A DNA stretch of 64,000 nt from Alitta virens (lineage: Eukaryota; Annelida; Polychaeta; Phyllodocida; Nereididae): contig OW028584.1 of NCBI GenBank assembly GCA_932294295.1, positions 4,356,907 to 4,420,906 on the forward strand, read 5' to 3'. The position numbers were made by a program, and so were the translations under genes. Below are positions 1 to 11,180 of the stretch, piece by piece. The stretch's first letter is position 1. Each line of letters starts with the position of its first letter. The notes beneath the pieces are model-generated. The model was not told where the DNA came from. It was given only the letters and a program-made list of their open reading frames with translations, and searched no databases.

Positions 1-480
1 CAAAATAGAAAATGAGCAGCACTTTTTCTTTGAACGTTCTTTATATGATGATTTTAGAAAGCTTTTTTGGACAAAAAAATAGACCACTACCTAAAACTTT
101 CCTTTCTTAAATAATGAAGACAAATTAGAAGTATGTATGAACAGTGTTAATATTAAGCCAACGACAAATTATATCAATGGATGTTATACTTAGCGTCAGT
201 CTTTGCTTTACAACTAGTTTTTTTTCTTACTAATTTGTACAACCGCTTTGCTTTTTTCCACTGTATTTGTTTTTCGTGACTCGTAAGCCTACAATATGCT
301 GTATGTATTAACATGTGTCACGTTAATAAAAATAAACTGAAACTGAATCTGTCAATCATTTTTCTTAAGATTACTTCAATTTCCAAATATGCATTTACCT
401 TCTTTTATCATATAATGTCATAATTACATATTATCACCAATTTTGAATATATCATTTTTGGATTACTATTTATATATCAA
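1..480. other. AT-rich flank, no gene seen
   Basis: No open frame with protein-like composition, no domain and no splice-bounded exon was seen. A possible AATAAA-type signal (ttaataaaaataaactg) lies near 325-341, but no coding sequence leads up to it. Confidence 0.5.
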
Positions 481-651
481 CCAGTCAGTCAGTCAGTCAG
501 TTGTTCAGTCAATCAGCATTCAGTCAGTCAGTCAGTCAGTCGGTCAGTCAGTCAGTCAGTCAGTCAGTCGGTCAGTCAGTCAGTCAGTCAGTCAGTCAGT
601 CAGTCAGTCAGTCAGTCAGTCAGTCAGTCAGTCAGTCAGTCAGTCAGTCAA
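481..651. repeat. (CAGT)n tetranucleotide microsatellite
   Basis: Nearly uninterrupted CAGT units, with a few degenerate units at the left end. The period of four gives a Ser-Gln-Ser-Val style open frame that is an artefact of the repeat and not a gene. Confidence 0.97.
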
Positions 652-659
652 CCAATTAA

Positions 660-760
660 ACAAACACTCTCATTGGTTGGAGCATCCTTCAGCCAATGAG
701 AATCCTACATTTACATGACGTCATCTGGAGTTAAACTTCCAACTCTATGAATTTAGCTGT
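660..760. promoter_or_regulatory. CCAAT/CRE cluster, possible promoter
   Basis: Two CCAAT-type motifs face each other (cattggttgg near 672, cagccaatgag near 690). A perfect palindromic CRE core TGACGTCA follows at about 716-723. Such clusters occur in animal promoters, and this one lies upstream of the first visible sushi exon. A 22-codon signal-peptide-like frame starts at 747 but ends in a stop and has no phase-1 donor, so linkage to the sushi gene is not established. Confidence 0.3.
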
Positions 761-1139
761 AAGACTACTACACATACTTTGGTTTCTTGTGTTGCAACTC
801 TTCTCTGTTGTTTAGCGTGTTCATATTTCGAAAATTCTAGACATCAGATTGGCTGAGAGGTCGTTCAATGAATTATTTTTATTGGCAAAGACGGCTGACG
901 ATAAATTTAGCGTGAAAGTCTAATAAACATTTTCAGAAAAAGTGTGAACTGTGACCAATTATGACCTAAAATTCAGGTAAACTGTTCACTGTGTAATTTT
1001 TGGATTGTACTCTTACCATTGTATTATATCTCCTTATTAAGAGCACCTCACCATTAAGACCTGTAAAATCTGCAGCAAGGGTAGTAGTAGTCTGAATAGC
1101 GATGCTCCACAATATTACAGACCAAAAGATTAACAATAT

Positions 1140-1606
1140 AATACATATTTGTAATATTAAAACACTTCAAATGCAGCATCTTCAAAAGTACATATTTGTA
1201 ATATATTAATATTACAAATGTAGCATCTACAAAACTACATATTAGTAGTATATTAATATTACATATGTAGCATCTACAAAACTACATATTGGTTGTATAA
1301 CACTTCAAATGCAGCAGTTAAAAAACTACATATTAGTAATATATTAATATTCCAAATATAGCATCTACAAAACTACATATTAGTAATTTATTAATATTTC
1401 AAATGTAGCATCAACAAAACTACATATTAGTAATTTAATAATATTTCAAATATAGCATCTACAAAACTACATATTAGTAATTTATTAATATTTCAAATGT
1501 AGCATCAACACAACTACATATTAGTAATTTAATAATATTTCAAATATAGCATCTGCAAAACTACAGATTTGTAATTTATTAATATTACAAAAGTAGCATC
1601 TACACA
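1140..1606. repeat. 47-bp AT-rich minisatellite
   Basis: About ten tandem copies of a unit that reads roughly tagcatctacaaaactacat followed by an AT-rich half. Anchors at 1361, 1408 and 1455 give a period of exactly 47. Copies alternate between 'catctac' and 'catcaac' variants, suggesting a 94-bp higher-order unit. It ends about 80 bp before the first sushi exon. Confidence 0.92.
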
Positions 1607-1686
1607 CTGTATTTTTATTTTATTTTATTTTTTTGTATATTGTTCTCTATTACAAGTCAATAGAATATATATGTTTTCCTTTTCAG

Positions 1687-1866
1687 AAAAAGTGTGTCCT
1701 TCATTAGATGTTTATGACACCACAACAAGAAATTCAAGTTCAGCAACAGAGGGTTCTGTAGTGCAAGTGACCTGTTTAGAGGGACTTAATTTTAAGGACA
1801 AAACATCAACAAAAGTGGTCAGGTGCAATGGCACTCACTGGAGTGAAGAAAACCTCAATTGCAAAG
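1687..1866 (+). CDS. Sushi-domain membrane protein, exon A (sushi 1)
   Basis: First visible coding exon of a plus-strand gene whose 5' end is not identified. It is bounded by a tttcag acceptor and a G|GTAATA donor, is 180 nt long and has phase 1 at both ends, the classic layout for one sushi (CCP/SCR) domain per exon. The translation has the four-cysteine pattern: EKVCPSL near the start, VTCLEG in the middle, VRCNGTHW with the conserved Trp, and NLNCKG at the end. Sushi domains are about 60-residue extracellular modules that bind proteins or glycans, for example in complement regulators, selectins and adhesion proteins. Two N-glycosylation sequons (NSS, NGT) are visible. Because the exon enters in phase 1, at least one upstream exon with a signal peptide must exist. 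The domain call is firm; the protein's role is not known. Confidence 0.9.
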
Positions 1867-1867
1867 G

Positions 1868-3600
1868 TAATAATTATGTGATTTTGTGGTAATAAATATG
1901 TTATTGTGTGGTAATTATTTGTGTTATTTTGTTGTAATAATTATGGTATTGTGTGATAATTATTTTGTTATTGTGTCATAATAATTATGTTATAGTGTGG
2001 TAATTATTATGTTATAGTGTGGTAATTATTATTGTATTGTGTGCTAAATATTATGGTATTAGGCCTATGTGGTAATGATATTGTGTGGTAATAAATATGG
2101 CATTTTGTATTTATTATTATGGTATTGGGTGCCAAATATTATGGTATTGTGTGGTAATGATATTGTGTGGTAAATATTATGGTATAGTTTTGTGATTATG
2201 ATGTTATTGTGTGGTAATTGTTATGGTAATTATTATTGTAATGCATTCTAAATATTATGGTATTATGTTGTTATGTAATTGTGTGGTAATGAATATGGCA
2301 TTGTGTGGGAATTATTATGGTATTTCATGCTTAATATTATGGTATTTTGTTGTAATTATATTGTGTAGTAATTATTATGTAATAGTTTTGTAATGATTAT
2401 GTTATTGTGTGATAATAATTATGTTATTGTGTGGAAATTATTATGTTATTGTGTGGAAATTATTATGGTTTTTCATGCTTAATATTATGATATTGTGTGG
2501 TAATTACATGGTAATTATTATGTTATTGTGTAATAATTATTATGTCATTATGTGGTAATAATTATGTTATCGTGTGATAATAATTGTGTTCTTGTGTGGT
2601 AATTATTATGGTATTGTGTGGTAATTATATTGTTGTAGTTTTGTAATATTATGTTATTGTGTGGTAATTATTATGTTATTAGTGGTAATTATTTTGTTAT
2701 TGTGTAATAATTATTATGTTATATTGTGGCAAATATTTGGTATGTCATGCTTAATATTATGGTACTGTGTGATAATGATATTGTATGGTAATTATTATGT
2801 TAAAGTTTTGTAATTATTATGGTATTGTGTGGTAATTATTATATTATTATGTGGTAATTATTATGTTATTGTGTGATAACAATTATGTTATTGTGTGGAA
2901 ATTATTATGGTATTTCATGCTTAATAGTATGGTACCATATGGTAATTATATTGTGTGGTAATTATTATGTTATTATGTGGTAATTATTATGTTATCGCGT
3001 GGTAATATTTTTGTTATTGTGTGGTAATTATTATGTTATCGTGTGATAATAAATATGTTCTTGTGTGGTAATTATTATGGTATTTTGTGGTTATTATTAT
3101 GTTATAATTTTGTAATTATTATGGTATTGTGTGGCAATTATTATGTTATTATGTGGTAATTATTATGTTATTGTGTGATAACAATTATGTTATTGTGTGG
3201 AAATTATTATGGTATTTCATGCTTAATAGTATGGTACCATGTGGTAATTATATTGTGTGGTAATTATTATGTTATTGTGTGGTAATTATTATGTAATTAT
3301 GTGGTAATTATTATGTTATCGCGTGGTAATATTTTTGATATTGTGTGGTAATTATTATGTTATCGTGTGATAATAATTATGTTCTTGTGTGGTAATTATT
3401 ATGGTATTGTGTGGTTATTATTATGTTATAGTTTTGTAATTTTTATGTTACTGTGTGGTAATTATTATGTTATTATGTGGTAATTATTGTGTTAGTGTGT
3501 GATAATAATTATGTAATTTTGTGGTAATTATTATGTTATTGTGTGGTAATTATTATGGTATGCATGCTTAATATTATGGTATTGTGTGGTAATCATTATG
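1868..3600. repeat. 22-bp AT-rich minisatellite filling a sushi-gene intron
   Basis: About 1.7 kb of degenerate tandem copies of a unit close to gtggtaattattatgttattgt. A higher-order repeat is superimposed: the stretch starting near 2878 recurs about 302 bp later, near 3180, with very few changes. The array starts one base after the donor of exon A and fills most of the intron to exon B. Apparent open frames here are repeat artefacts. Confidence 0.93.
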
Positions 3601-3780
3601 GCATTGATTTTTGCACTGTCCCTCCAGAGCAGTAATGAATAATTAGCCTGTATTCCCTTTCAACAGAAAACAGCCGAATAATTTGGCAGTACTTTGACTG
3701 GTCACATAACAATCGGATGACGTCATGACCATGTGAATGAGTTATATTTTAGGTCTGACTATAATTTTTCAATGTTTCAG

Positions 3781-3957
3781 CAATAATCTGTCCATTACCA
3801 ATCAAAGCTGAAGGAAGTCAACTAAAAACTATAACAGGGGACAGGTTCAACGATACAGCAACACTGAGCTGTCTACATGGTTACTTCAGTGAAGAAGACG
3901 CCATATTGGTTTGCAATGGAGATGGGAAATGGATCCATGTTAATCAACCTTGTAGGG
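3781..3957 (+). CDS. Sushi-domain membrane protein, exon B (sushi 2)
   Basis: A 177-nt exon between a gtttcag acceptor and a G|GTAAGA donor, phase 1 at both ends and in register with exon A. The translation has all four sushi cysteines: IICPLP, LSCLHGYF with the usual aromatic-glycine context, LVCNGDGKW with the conserved Trp, and QPCRG. It carries one N-glycosylation sequon (NDT). The length of 59 codons is typical. It was recognised by splice sites and cysteine spacing because it has no start codon of its own. Confidence 0.92.
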
Positions 3958-4767
3958 GTAAGATGTATACGGTACTAGGCAAAATGTTTTGCAAGCTTAA
4001 TTTATGCATGTACTTGGAAAGTATTAAATAAATATGATATATAAGATGATAATGCACAAATCAGAAACTAGCTACACATAATTTACAGTTACCACCACAG
4101 CATTTTTGGAGATAATAATCTTGTGCATGTATTTCCTATGAAATTGAACAAAATTCATAAATGTGATATTATATATAATATTAGAAGTAAATTTAAAATG
4201 CCACAAACTACAAAACAAAACATATGTGAAGGACTCCTGTTAACTACCAGTCAATATCTTTTGGACAGCATAATCTTTTGCATGTACAAATGTTTATATG
4301 TATTTTGTACACAAAATTATCAGGATAGATCTATTAGATGAAAAAGCACATGTTAGAAACTACAAATAATAACATATGTGAAAGACACCTGCTAAGATTT
4401 TCTCTTATGAGACTGTTTTGATAGATAAATTTCAAACATGAAGATGTCAAAAATATGCTAAGACAATTATGTCACATTGAAAGGGTATGTAAAATCGTTT
4501 GATTAAATATCGTTTTTGCAGGAGAAAAAATAATTCTTTATATTTCATCAAAAATATCCAATATACAGTCTGGCATATTCTTTTTTTTCGGTGGATTGAG
4601 TAAGTATAAAATGTATTCGAATGACCTTGATGTCCAAAAAACTTTGACTGGTGAGATGTAAATCTTAGCGGATCCGATAAGCTAAATATTTAAAAGTGTC
4701 ACCCGGCGGAGCACTACGATATGTGATAATTTTCTTTAAAAATGCTCTTCTTTTGTTTCATTTCCAG
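3958..4767 (+). other. Intron between sushi exons B and C
   Basis: An 810-bp GT-AG intron. No repeat of note and no further exon was seen. Confidence 0.8.
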
Positions 4768-4956
4768 AGGTACAGTGCCCCTTCCCACCCAGAGTGCCAA
4801 TGTCCATGCATAGTGTCCCAGCTTCAACTTGTAGGGTATTTGAAAAGTTCCAATACACGTGTCTCCATGGTTACTGGCAAACACGAGATGTGACGTCATT
4901 CAACATCACGTGCTTAGAGTCTGGGTCCTGGTCGAAGACTCAGCCCACGTGTAAAG
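4768..4956 (+). CDS. Sushi-domain membrane protein, exon C (sushi 3)
   Basis: A 189-nt exon between a tttccag acceptor and a G|GTACAT donor, again phase 1 on both sides. The four canonical cysteines are in EVQCPFPP, QYTCLHGYW, NITCLESGSW (conserved Trp) and QPTCKG. Five cysteines are present in all; the additional one, in ASTCRV, lies between the first and second canonical positions, so it could stay free or pair with another domain. LHGYF/LHGYW is shared with sushi 2, suggesting the two arose by exon duplication. One sequon (NIT) is present. Confidence 0.92.
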
Positions 4957-5186
4957 GTACATTATGAATTATCAGATTTTTCAAAATGTCTTTAAATAGT
5001 AGCAAAAATTTGCTATATAAATTACATTACAGGGTAAATAAGTTACATTACAGGGTAAAACCGTTTTGTCATGTCAGTGGTTTTGTTTCTTATTATCGTA
5101 CTCATATTGGCGTTTAGGTTTAAAATAGGACAGCTACTTTTGACACACACACTTATACGTGTCAAATTGTTGATGTCAAGTTGGAA

Positions 5187-5303
5187 AGTCAAGACCATCA
5201 TCTCATTCTCCGGCCTGTAGCCAAGTGGAGGGGGGGGGGGGGTGGGAGTCAAGACCATCATCATTCTCCAGCCTGTAGCCAAGTGGAGGGGGGGGGGGTT
5301 GAG
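5187..5303. repeat. Tandem duplication with poly-G tracts
   Basis: Two copies of a roughly 60-bp unit beginning near tcaagaccatcatc, each ending in a run of 9-12 G. It lies within the long intron after exon C. Confidence 0.85.
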
Positions 5304-5425
5304 GGGTCGTTTAACTACCCAACTTGGTCCATTCCACACATTTTTCCACATCATCAAGGAAATCCTATTTTTAAAAATTTTGTATTGAAAGTCCACATTT
5401 TATGAAACAGACCCACCCTATGCGG

Positions 5426-5617
5426 TACGGGCCTGAGGGGTGGCGCACTGGGCTTCCAACCACTGGGTCCCGGGTTCAATTCCCGGTTGAGCCCAAGTTG
5501 GATGGCTGTTCCATCCATCATCTCATTGCCATGGTCCCTGCCTGTCCTAATCAGCCCATCAGGTGCAGAAATACAGGACAAAAAGCCCAAATCCATCCAT
5601 CCACGCTACGGGCCTGA
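5426..5617 (+). mobile_element. tRNA-derived SINE, family A, copy 1
   Basis: The stretch from about 5437 to 5520 resembles a tRNA: a CTTCCAA anticodon-like loop (TCC, glycine type), then a B box (GGTTCAATTCC) in an arm closed by cccgg. A conserved non-tRNA body follows (ttggatggctgtt, ctcattgccatgg, ctgcctgtcctaat, aaatacagga). The same body occurs near 38,140 and, reversed, near 12,411. An 11-bp direct repeat (tacgggcctga) at 5426-5436 and 5607-5617 looks like a target-site duplication. The A-box half is truncated compared with the 38-kb copy. It is a pol III retroelement relic, not a functional tRNA gene. Confidence 0.85.
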
Positions 5618-7554
5618 TTCCCAAGTGTTTGCCTAGTTCTTCTCTTGTTACATAACTAAGTCCACAGATGACGCCACTTTTTGTGTTGGAGATATCTGCC
5701 CTATGGGAAAGTCAATCCAGTCCATGACCGATGCAAATGATTGATTAACTGTGTAAGATTTGCCAAATATGAACACATTTTGGCACGTTTCAGTATTTCA
5801 CCTGTTCATCAAGTTGTCCTTGTTTGCACATTCCAACACATACCAACTGAACAAAGATAAACTAGAGCCATTGCAAATGCGCAATTGGTGCGGAGACCAA
5901 TGCGTAGCAGCGGAGTAGGGGTATATCAAATAAGCAATTGAGTTAAAGTTGGGGGTGGGAGATGCTTTGACAGCAAAAGAGAGTGAGGCAAGCTTCCTAA
6001 AATGTCAAGAATAATCCAACTTATAAATTAGATACACACACTGACGACTCTAAACAGTTGCTAATGTGTTTCTGTAAAAATTTTAAACAATGTGGCCATT
6101 TTGGTTTGTGACGGTTAATGTTATGGCTCTTGGCCGTTTCGTACTGTGGCCATTCTGACCAAAACCCTGATATTCCCATGGGGATTTTGGGAACTGTTCA
6201 GAACACAGACTGTCACGTTTGGAATAGCGGTATATAGATTGACAGTAGCTTGGTTGGTTGTGCCAAAGGAGACAAGAACACACTTTTAAATTAATAAAAT
6301 GATTTTAATATTATAATGACATATGACATGTAAATTATACCTGGTTGCAACCCAAAGAACTAACGTAAACTCAAATCCCTCAATAATTGTAAATAATCAA
6401 TATTATTTCAATGAAATCAAGTAATGTTTCAAGTCAATGAGAATTCCCAATTATAATTGTCTCTTGTTTGCAACTCAATTAATAAAGTCTTCAGTGCATG
6501 TTAATCATTCCCAATCATGGCGTAAATACCAATGGTCCTGTATGGGATGTGTAGTTCTGTTCCATGTTGATCAATGCTATGGTTCAAGTCCCGACTGTGC
6601 GACGTTGGACAATTCAGAACTTCAAGATTCGCTTGAATAGACTGTAAGTTGTAACATCACCTGTATGGCTTGTAATAAACTTCAAAGTCAATTTGTAGGA
6701 CACCATCAGATATTCATGTCCTGCGCTTCTGCCATAGTGTGCAAGCTGCAAATTAGCATTGATTATCATAACTGAATTTTCATGCAAATTATAAGTCTGC
6801 TATGCCTTCGCCTCATTGCCTCATAATGACACAAGTGACATTTAAAATTATGCTAAACATTAACACAAAATATACCATGAATAATATAAGACATCATTAT
6901 ATTTTATACTAGTGATTGCTTAATAAACAATTAACTTAGCTGCATAAATTGCTATGACTGAACTGTCATTATAACCTACTGAATTAAATTCTTGAATAAA
7001 TTAGACAATGCTAGCCTTCTGCATTGAATATTAGACAAGAACAACACAGCCAGACACTAAATAACAATCTTGAGCTTTAAAAGCCTTAAAGCTTATAACA
7101 CAACATTTGCAATTTAAACATGTGTCAATATCATCCAGACATTTGTTAGAATAACTTGCACAAGAAAATATCAACTTACATGGTGTTTTAGTAGCAAAAA
7201 GAACAAGTTTTTCCAGGAACTCTCTGGTTCCTCTTAGAGGCTGTGGAGATGCCATGTGCTGTCACACTTGAGTGACTTTGGGATTAACTATTAACTAATC
7301 CATGAGGTGGCACCACTAGTTAATCCAAGCCTAGTGGCTCCTCACTGTGATAAATTAATTAGCTACTATCTTGAATGTGACACAGACAAAGAATGAACCA
7401 ACCACCATGGTGATATGAAATCTTTAGCAGAAGACAAGAAAAGTTTACATATCAATTCTACCAACTGTAACCTGTAAAACATAAACATAGGCTGCACTGC
7501 AGCTTACCCCTCAGTGAATCCCACATAGCACACAAGCATCATTTAACTTGTTAA
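5618..7554. other. Intronic sequence without recognised feature
   Basis: AT-rich intron of the sushi gene between exons C and D. No exon with paired splice sites and no clear repeat copy was seen. Confidence 0.5.
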
Positions 7555-9840
7555 GTGTTGGTCCAACAGGCAGGAGGGCAGGCGTTATACTTTCATTTTC
7601 AGAGCAGAACTCTAACACATACTTCGTTTCTACAGCTGAACTCTAACACTAATGTACTCACCCTTATGAAATTGTATACAGTAACACTCTATACGGCCAA
7701 GTCATGCCTTGTGATAGCCACACTGAAATATCTCGGCTATGTTTTACAAAATTTTGAAAAAACATTATTTCTTGAGTGTTTATATAGTGTGTGTGATGAA
7801 CTGAAACCATTGCCACTTGGCCTACATAGCCTTACACAATGCTAATTAGATTCCAAGATGTCCTATTTTGAACTCTTGAACTTCTTTATTATATTCTGTT
7901 AAGTGTGGAATAATACCGGGTTCTTACTTTATCTTTGTAAAAAGTAAGGCCGGTATTAAGTCTTGCTATTGTCCACTAATTCTTACATTGTCTTATTTTG
8001 ATGCAAATATACTTTGATATCAACAATCTACATTGTAATATTCAGACGATCTGGTAAATATGAATGCATAAAAATTATGAACTTTCTTTAAATACACAAG
8101 AACTGCATTTATTTCATTGATTAATAGCCAATAACCTGATGGTTTTTTGGACGATGAAATTAGAAATATTGTTGTATATTATTATTCATGTGTGCATGAT
8201 ATTATAATGTCTTGCAAATAACTTACTTCTTATGAAGGTAAACCTGGAACCCTGTATTTAACATCAATCCATTCTGTTTAGAGTAAAGCCAAGTGAGCAT
8301 AAAAATTATTGTCTATCCTTTTCCTGTCATTTAATTGTTCAGTTTCAAAGATTTAATGCACAATAAGCTGTATTCAGTTCGCTAGAATTATCATCACAAT
8401 AGCATGTTTCCTTAACTGATATACAACTAAGAGTATGGGCTATTGCAATGATTCTATGAAATAAATATGAATTCAGCAACGTTATGCCACATAAAGATGT
8501 TGGGTATAATTTCATACAAAATGAACCTTTAAGGTTTGTAAAGTCTAGATACAAGAAAATACAAATTTGGAGGAACTAGATAGATAAATTTTATTTTGAG
8601 TCGTATACAATCCGAATACATATGTCATCAATTGCCATATTCCCTTCAACAGTTACTGAATTGTTGGTTTGTTGATTTGCATTAAATCTATGGCATTTAA
8701 ATTAGTATTTATACCCGAAAACTTTACAGGTTTATATGAAGAAAACAATAATAAGTATTGGAGTCAAGTGAAAGTAATATAGAATATTATGCAACTAATT
8801 ATTATGAAATTGCTAACTATAAACAAAAACTGTTGAATGGGTTGAGCAATACTATGATCAAATATTTAATAATTGTTTGCACACGAATTGTACAACATTT
8901 ATGGCTGTCATTGCTCAGTATGGGATGCTAAGGAATATGAAGGAAGCGCAACACAATTTTTAGAATTTTTTCCAGATTTTCCATTTTTATGAAAAAAAAG
9001 GAAGAAACAAATGTCAAAATGAAGCTTGAAAGTAAAAGTACTATAATTTAGATATATCAATGGCAAAAGTTACTGATGTACGGATCATAGAATCATTGAA
9101 ATGAGGGTTTGAAAGAATACCAAATTTGTATATTTTCATTAAATAAATGTATTTGTCATATATGGTCATGAAACCCCAAAAAAGTATCTCTACATTATTT
9201 TAGACATTTTTTATTTATTTTATTTTTTTACTTTTAAAACACAGCAGAGATATGTCAATGTGACTATCAAAATGCACAACTAAGCTATATAGAGTAATAA
9301 CACATAAAATGTTGTTAGGGTAAGTGCATTAATGCACTAATTAACAACATTTTTCAATTTTTTTCTGATTTTCCATTGTTATGTAATCAGCATGAAATGA
9401 ATAGCAAAATAAAATTTGAAATTAAGTGAAAATCCTATAATTTAGATATGTTATAGATACAATTTCATTCATGGAAGGCAAATAGTGTCTTTTGTATGGA
9501 GGTTGGAAAAAGTAGGAATTTTCCCTATTTTGCCCTAATTTTGAAAAATCTACAGTATTTACGACAATGAGACCCACAAAAGGCATATCATGACAAGGTT
9601 TTAAGCATGTAGGTGCAGTAGTGTCAGAGTTCTGCTCTGAAAACGAAAAAAAAAAGTTTTCCTAATTTTGTAAAACATAGCCAACATATGTCAATGTGAC
9701 TATCAAAAGGCCCCACTAAGCCATATATTGTATTACTGTACAAAATGTTGTTAGGGTAAGTGCATTAGTGTTAGAGTTCTGCTCCGGAAACGGAAGTGTT
9801 ACGCCCGCCGTCCGTCCGCCTGCCCGTCTGTCTGTTGGAT
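7555..9840. mobile_element. Large inverted-repeat element in the sushi-gene intron
   Basis: The segment 7555-7840, read on the minus strand, matches 9665-9840 on the plus strand. Both contain gtgttagagttctgctc, a purine-rich gaaacg block, a cgcc-rich block and end at cctgttgg/ctgttgg. The right half also holds an internal direct duplication with a period of about 430 bp: 'atgtcaatgtgactatcaaa' and 'gttgttagggtaagtgcatt' occur near 9250-9335 and again near 9690-9765. This is foldback or TIR architecture with no coding frame left. The exact outer ends and a target-site duplication were not resolved. Confidence 0.65.
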
Positions 9841-10003
9841 GGACATTGATGATAACAAAAACCTTTTTGGAACTTCTTTCACTGAGGGTTAAAAATGACA
9901 GTTGATTTAAGATTACTATGTTAATTTTTGAAGCCAATTGTTGTTTTTATTAATTGCCTTCATTGATTAATCTTTAAAATATCTTCATATTCATCAATTG
10001 CAG

Positions 10004-10177
10004 CCATAGAATGTCTTCCAATCCCCACGTGGCAGGGGGCAAAGGTCAACACAACCCTAACCACCCCAGGGACCCATGTGACTGTCTCTTTTACCCCTCA
10101 GGGATCCAACATTACTGTTGTCATGACAACACGTTGTGACATTAGGGGGCAGTGGAATCCTCCTGTTAATGTTTCCT
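10004..10177 (+). CDS. Sushi-domain membrane protein, exon D (atypical sushi 4)
   Basis: A 174-nt exon from a ttgcag acceptor to a T|GTAAGT donor, in phase 1 register with its neighbours. It starts AIECLPIP like a sushi domain and has the third-cysteine/Trp block (TRCDIRGQW). The second cysteine is absent (VTVSFTPQGS where a YTC-like motif is expected). The fourth-cysteine codon TGT is cut by the splice donor, so the joined codon becomes serine. Known sushi domains pair Cys1-Cys3 and Cys2-Cys4, so both partners of one disulfide are missing and the other pair is kept. Sequons NTT, NIT and NVS are visible. It is probably a membrane-proximal, partly degenerate domain. Confidence 0.87.
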
Positions 10178-10574
10178 GTAAGTCAATAAAGAGGCATTTG
10201 TTCTTTTATATATTTGATAACATGCATTTGGCAGGGTTTGGACTCAAGCACCCAGAATTACTGCAGGCAACCATAATAACCACTGTGCCAACCAATGGAC
10301 AAATCCAAAATTACAGAGGGTATTTTGGACAAATTTATCATATTCTTTGTCTATTGGGTAATATTGTGTGTCATTTATATATTTTCAATCACTCTTACAC
10401 AAAGCTATTTTACACAACTTCTATGTTTCAGTCAAGATAAAAAAATTGTCAACAATATTTCAGTTTTGTCAGCTAACTCTTATTGTTTAACCTGTCTGTA
10501 ATTTTTAGGAAGTTGTAATATTTTACTGAATAATTATTTATCTATTTCACAGCAAATCATTATTGAAATTTCAG
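10178..10574 (+). other. Intron between sushi exons D and E
   Basis: A 397-bp GT-AG intron. An open frame reading through the donor from exon D exists but has no supporting features. Confidence 0.75.
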
Positions 10575-10735
10575 CTGCAGAAGAAACACTTCACTTCAAC
10601 AATAAACCGACAGAAGCGTCCTCTGCCGGAATCATTGGAACTCTTAGTTTGGCTTTTACTGGTTGTGTGGCATCCATTTGTCCCATACTGGATTTAGTCT
10701 TCTTTATTTTTTATCTGAAAGACAAATATTATTAG
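10575..10735 (+). CDS. Sushi-domain membrane protein, last exon (transmembrane segment and stop)
   Basis: After an aaatttcag acceptor the frame completes the split codon as serine and reads a short hydrophilic stalk (EETLHFNN...PTEASS). A strongly hydrophobic stretch of about 28 residues follows, starting at AGIIGTLSLAFTG and ending at VFFIFYL, then KDKYY and a TAG stop. This is a single C-terminal membrane anchor with a five-residue cytoplasmic tail, giving a type I surface protein if a signal peptide exists upstream. The tail is too short for a known signalling motif. The visible protein is about 294 residues. It could be a complement-regulator-like or adhesion protein; nothing here decides which. 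Confidence 0.85.
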
Positions 10736-11180
10736 TTTCAATATATAATATTATCTCATTTTAATACATCTGTAAAATTATTTACACTTTGTACAGTGTT
10801 CATTACAGAAGAATCTAAAATAGCATCAATCCCATGTATAATGCTCTAGGATTATAGTTGGCCAAAAATAGGCACTTTGTACAAAATATCACGGAAGGGA
10901 TAGGACCTGGCAGGTCCTCTGGACTATAATTCAACAGTGAATTCCATCTGTGTCCGTATAATTCTTCGCATCATCTGCAAATCCATTGTACTCAAGACTT
11001 TTATGTAGTAAATAATATAAATTTAATTGAAGTCATAAATGTATTGATCAAGGTATCATATAAAACAAATAATGACATTTCCATGTAATATACAAACTAT
11101 TTATCCATTTTGCAATTGTTAATACATGCATAATTTGTTCATTTAACTTTGAATAAACATAAACATATTTATGTGATGTT
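10736..11180 (+). other. Putative 3' UTR of the sushi gene
   Basis: AT-rich sequence after the stop codon. The first good poly(A) signal is AATAAA at 11,152-11,157, and another aataaag follows near 11,225. Assignment is by position only. Confidence 0.55.
11152..11157 (+). terminator. Poly(A) signal AATAAA, sushi gene
   Basis: Canonical hexamer about 420 nt after the stop codon, in an AT-rich context. A second candidate lies about 70 nt downstream. Confidence 0.5.

Noticed and set aside
443..718. 91-codon Ser/Gln/Val-rich frame
   Set aside because: It is the translation of a CAGT microsatellite; no other coding feature.
747..815. Signal-peptide-like 22-codon frame (MNLAVRLLHILWFLVLQLFS) as first exon of the sushi gene
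   Set aside because: It ends in a stop, and none of its possible GT donors gives the phase 1 needed to join exon A.
5437..5520. tRNA-Gly gene
   Set aside because: B box and anticodon-like loop are present but the A-box arm is truncated, the acceptor stem does not pair, and the sequence continues into a repeated SINE body.
10078..10440. 120-codon frame as an independent gene
   Set aside because: It is sushi exon D read through its GTAAGT donor into the intron.
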